Part shown: positions 61,450 through 64,000 of the stretch, in pieces
Layout of the letters: every line of letters begins with the position of its first letter
Position numbering within the stretch: position 1 is the first letter of the stretch
Source: Cymbidium sinense
Lineage: Eukaryota > Streptophyta > Magnoliopsida > Asparagales > Orchidaceae
Reading direction: 5' to 3'
DNA: 64,000 nucleotides
Assembly (NCBI GenBank): GCA_021442155.1
Contig: CM038220.1
Span: 74,635,817 to 74,699,816, forward strand
Notes under the pieces: model-generated
Database searches by the model: none
Seen by the model: the letters and a program-made list of their open reading frames with translations, nothing else
Told to the model about the DNA's origin: nothing
Program-made: the position numbers and the translations under genes

Positions 61450-62429
61450 TAAAATATTTTAGAAAAATTATTTTAAATTATATTTTAAATATTTTAAATT
61501 ATTTAAATAACTTAAAAATATTTATATAATTTAAATATATAAATAACTAAAGATTTTATAAATATATAAATAACTAAATATTTATATATAATTTAAATTT
61601 TTTTATTTATTTAACTAATTATATATTTTAAATAAATAAATAACTATATATATATATATATATATAAAACTAATTATTTATTTATATATTTTAAATATTT
61701 TAAATTATTTTAATAACTGAAAATATTTATATAATTTATTTCTTTCTTTATTTATTTATTAAAAAATTATTTATTTATATATTTTAAATATTTTTAAATT
61801 ATATATTAACAAAAAATTAATAAAATTATATATTTAAAATAATTATATTAATGAATAAAAAATTATTAAATAAATTTATAAATATATATATATATATAAT
61901 TTAAAATATTTTTAAATTATATATTTAATTATATATATATAATAAATGAATAAATAACTAAATATATAAATATTTAATTATTAAATATTTTATAAAAAAT
62001 ATTTTAAATTATATATTTTAAATATTTTAAATAATTATATTAAAAAAATTAATAAAACTTCTCTCTCTCTCATGCTTCCTAAAATCAAAAAAAAAAAAAT
62101 TTCATGACGGACGATTAGTACGCTGGATACACGCCGATGACATTATATTTTCTTAAAAAAAAAATATTTACGCCTAAACTAATTAAGATTAACAGCTTAT
62201 TTTAAATTAGTTAAATAAATTATTAGTTAAATATTTAATTAGTTATTTATTTATTTAAAATATATAATTAGTTAAATTAATAAAAAATTTAAATTATATA
62301 AATATTTAGTTATTTATATATTTATAAAATATTTAGTTATTTATATATTTAAATTATATAAATATTTTAAGTTATTTAAATAATTTAAAATATTTAAAAT
62401 ATATAATTTAAAATAATTTTCTAAAAATA

Positions 62430-62467
<38 letters not shown>
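61130..62467. repeat. Extremely AT-rich core of the long-TIR element
   Basis: Almost only A and T, with several (AT)n runs (61141-61187, 61285-61340, 61399-61443) and many ATATTTAAATAT-type palindromes. A third, shorter copy of the arm motif (CTTCTCTCTCTCTC.TGCTTCCTAAAATC) lies at 62059-62086, followed by a small non-AT island (62100-62150), suggesting an older nested arm. Confidence 0.8.
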
Positions 62468-62470
<3 letters not shown>

Positions 62471-62855
62471 TCTATAATAATAATAACAAAAAATATAAAA
62501 ATATAAAAATATTAAAAATAAATAAATAAATAATTTTAATAAATAAATAAAGAAAGGAATAAATATATATAATAAATAAATATTTTATAAATATATTAAA
62601 TAACCAAATATTTATATAATTTAAATTTTATTTATTTATTTATTTAACTAATTATATATTTTAAATAAATAAATATTTTTAAATAAATATATAACTAATT
62701 AAATAAATATATATATAACTAATTATTTATTTAAATATTTAAATATTTTAAAATTATTTATATAACTTAAAATATATTATATAATTTAAATATATAAATA
62801 ATTAAATAAATTTATATAAATATATATTTTTTGTTTCGCGGATTTTAGGAAGGAG

Positions 62856-62858
<3 letters not shown>

Positions 62859-62930
<72 letters not shown>
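62859..62930. repeat. (GA)n in right arm
   Basis: About 34 GA units, more than twice the length of the matching tract in the left arm. Confidence 0.95.
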
Positions 62931-62934
<4 letters not shown>

Positions 62935-63140
62935 CGTTAACTGTGCCGTGATTTTTTTTTTTTATTATTATGATAAGTCAGACTGGCGCTGATCTATCCT
63001 AATATTTCACGTCAGCTGACTATTTTAAATTTTTTTTTAATTAATAATTACGATTTTAATAAGGGTTATTTTAAAATTTTGCCGACAAATTTAAACCGAG
63101 TTGGTCAAAGTGGTACGGGTATTTAAAATAATTGGTGGGC

Positions 63141-64000
63141 GATGCGGGTCGCATGATAAAATATTCCCTATTCCCACTGAAGTCAGGGGACACATATCTG
63201 TGTCTTCTGGGAGGCAAAGTCAACAGCGGCCTGCAAGTCTTATGCGACCTGTTTGTGCGCCTCCTTCCCCTTTTTTTTTTTTTTTCCCCTTCTCTTTCTC
63301 TCTACTTTTTCTCGCCTTATTTTTTTAAATGAATTACCATTGCCTTCTTTTGCATAACACTTCTGCCTGATTTTTAGTCGTGCAATTCTACTTCGTTTCC
63401 ATTTTGCTTCGATTCAGGAGAGTGGATGGTGACTTCAATTTCTTGTAGTGAAAGAAATAGTAAGCGAGTAGAAAGATTCGGGAGGAGGCTTATTTAACCG
63501 TTTTATTTTCGAGGGAAGAATACTACTTTGGATCGATTTATAGGTAAGTTGAATGGGGAGTTGGAAACTTCTTGCGGGCTTCTTTGTGTTTTCGTAATTT
63601 TTTTTTTCTCGTATTGATATTAGATTCTGCAGCTTTAGGGGAGCAGAGGGTGGATTTCCTGCAACAAGTCGAGGTTTCGGGTCCTGTTTTTTTTTCCCCT
63701 CAAAATCGCGTCTTGGGGTTGAAAGATGAGGTGGATGACAAGGATCTAGCAAAGGGTTGCTGGAACTGTGGATTGATATGGCTAGATTTTGCTGTTTTAG
63801 AGTCTGCGGCTCTCAGGTGAGAGACAGAATTTTTTCTTCTTCTTCGTTTACTTACGGAAGTGCTTTAACCATGTCTATGATTTAGTTTTGCTGTTTATTT
63901 TTTTAATCTCTTCTGCGTTGATGTTGAATTGTGATTCTATTGTAACCTAATAAGTTCGCAGGGATTGCAATAAGTGGTTTTTTTTTTTTTCTGTCCTTGA
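63141..64000 (+). other. Candidate 5' end of a plus-strand host gene
   Basis: Composition shifts to normal genic levels. A CT-rich run (63262-63310) is typical of plant transcript starts. A donor-like ATAG|GTAAGTTG lies at 63543. A second candidate exon of about 200 bp ends at CTCAG|GTGAGAG (63816). It holds ATG at 63778 in the sequence GATATGGCTAG, encoding MARFCCFRVCGSQ up to the donor. The rest would lie beyond the window. I do not recognise the protein from 13 residues. The frame 63572-63820 runs through the presumed intron and both donors and is less likely. The nearby long-TIR element may affect its promoter. Confidence 0.4.

Larger units (their letters stand above)
60524..63140. mobile_element. 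Long terminal-inverted-repeat (foldback/MULE-like) element
   Basis: Left arm about 60524-61135, right arm about 62468-63140, in inverted orientation. From the outside in, both have GCCCA, ACCCGT, a TTAAAATCGTA block, an A run with ATCACGG, AGTTAACGTCTC, a CT (left) or GA (right) microsatellite, CTCCTTCCTAAAATCC, then a long AT-rich palindromic tract ending in AAGTCTATA. The arms differ by indels, including ~40 bp present only on the right (62975-63015). No transposase is visible, so it is non-autonomous. A target duplication was not found and the outer edges are approximate. Confidence 0.72.

Noticed and set aside
63101..63332. Two plus frames ending in poly-Phe/Ser
   Set aside because: The Phe run is translation of the CT/T-rich leader tract; more likely promoter or 5'UTR.
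1..64000. tRNA, rRNA or organellar insertions
   Set aside because: No cloverleaf with A/B boxes and no rRNA-like or plastid-like stretch was recognised by eye; a tRNAscan/rRNA search would settle this.

Overview
This is plant nuclear DNA, almost certainly from a flowering plant. The evidence is plant-type telomeric CCCTAAA repeats at the left edge, a glycine-rich RNA-binding protein relic, plant L1 and RTE LINEs, Ty3/gypsy remnants resembling the Tat lineage, a Helitron with an RPA-like gene, and a pentatricopeptide-repeat (PPR) fragment. The species cannot be named. The window is gene-poor, very AT-rich and full of nested, decayed transposons. No complete protein gene is visible. A candidate host-gene 5' end lies at the right edge, and one orphan 3'-terminal exon lies near 19.2 kb.

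Layout. 1-4.7 kb: telomere-like C(0-3)TAAA repeats, interrupted at 3.8-4.3 kb by the 3' end of a GR-RBP gene. 4.85-6.3 kb: about five diverged copies of a ~340 bp tandem repeat. 6.3-12.3 kb: non-coding modular repeats followed by a minus-strand Ty3/gypsy pol relic (INT, RNase H, RT, PR). 12.3-16.7 kb: a long repeat (called B here), dense in TTGACC words, ending at a 100-N gap. 16.8-19.2 kb: 3' part of an L1 LINE with a poly(A) tail. 19.2-19.7 kb: orphan exon and probable 3'UTR. 20-22.9 kb: an RTE LINE.

23.2-58.2 kb is a nest of related long-LTR gypsy sequences. A type-C LTR fragment (23.2-26.0 kb) is followed by element A on the minus strand: one LTR at 26.0-30.2 kb, decayed INT-RH-RT-PR-gag at 31.9-40.1 kb, and the other LTR at 40.5-45.2 kb. 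The second LTR is truncated and fused to an inverted copy of repeat B (45.2-47.5 kb). A second type-C LTR then follows, split by a ~6.5 kb Helitron candidate (49.3-55.7 kb) that carries a seven-exon RPA70-like pseudogene. The same LTR context also holds a 151-codon PPR-like ORF (57.0-57.4 kb).

58.4-59.3 kb is a second RTE relic. 60.5-63.1 kb is a ~2.6 kb element with ~0.6 kb terminal inverted repeats whose arms carry mirrored CT/GA microsatellites. From 63.2 kb composition changes to pyrimidine-rich leader sequence with two good splice donors, the likely start of a plus-strand gene that runs off the window.

The genes do not form a pathway. The coherent story is transposon nesting, gene-fragment capture (GR-RBP, RPA, PPR) and tandem amplification near a chromosome end.
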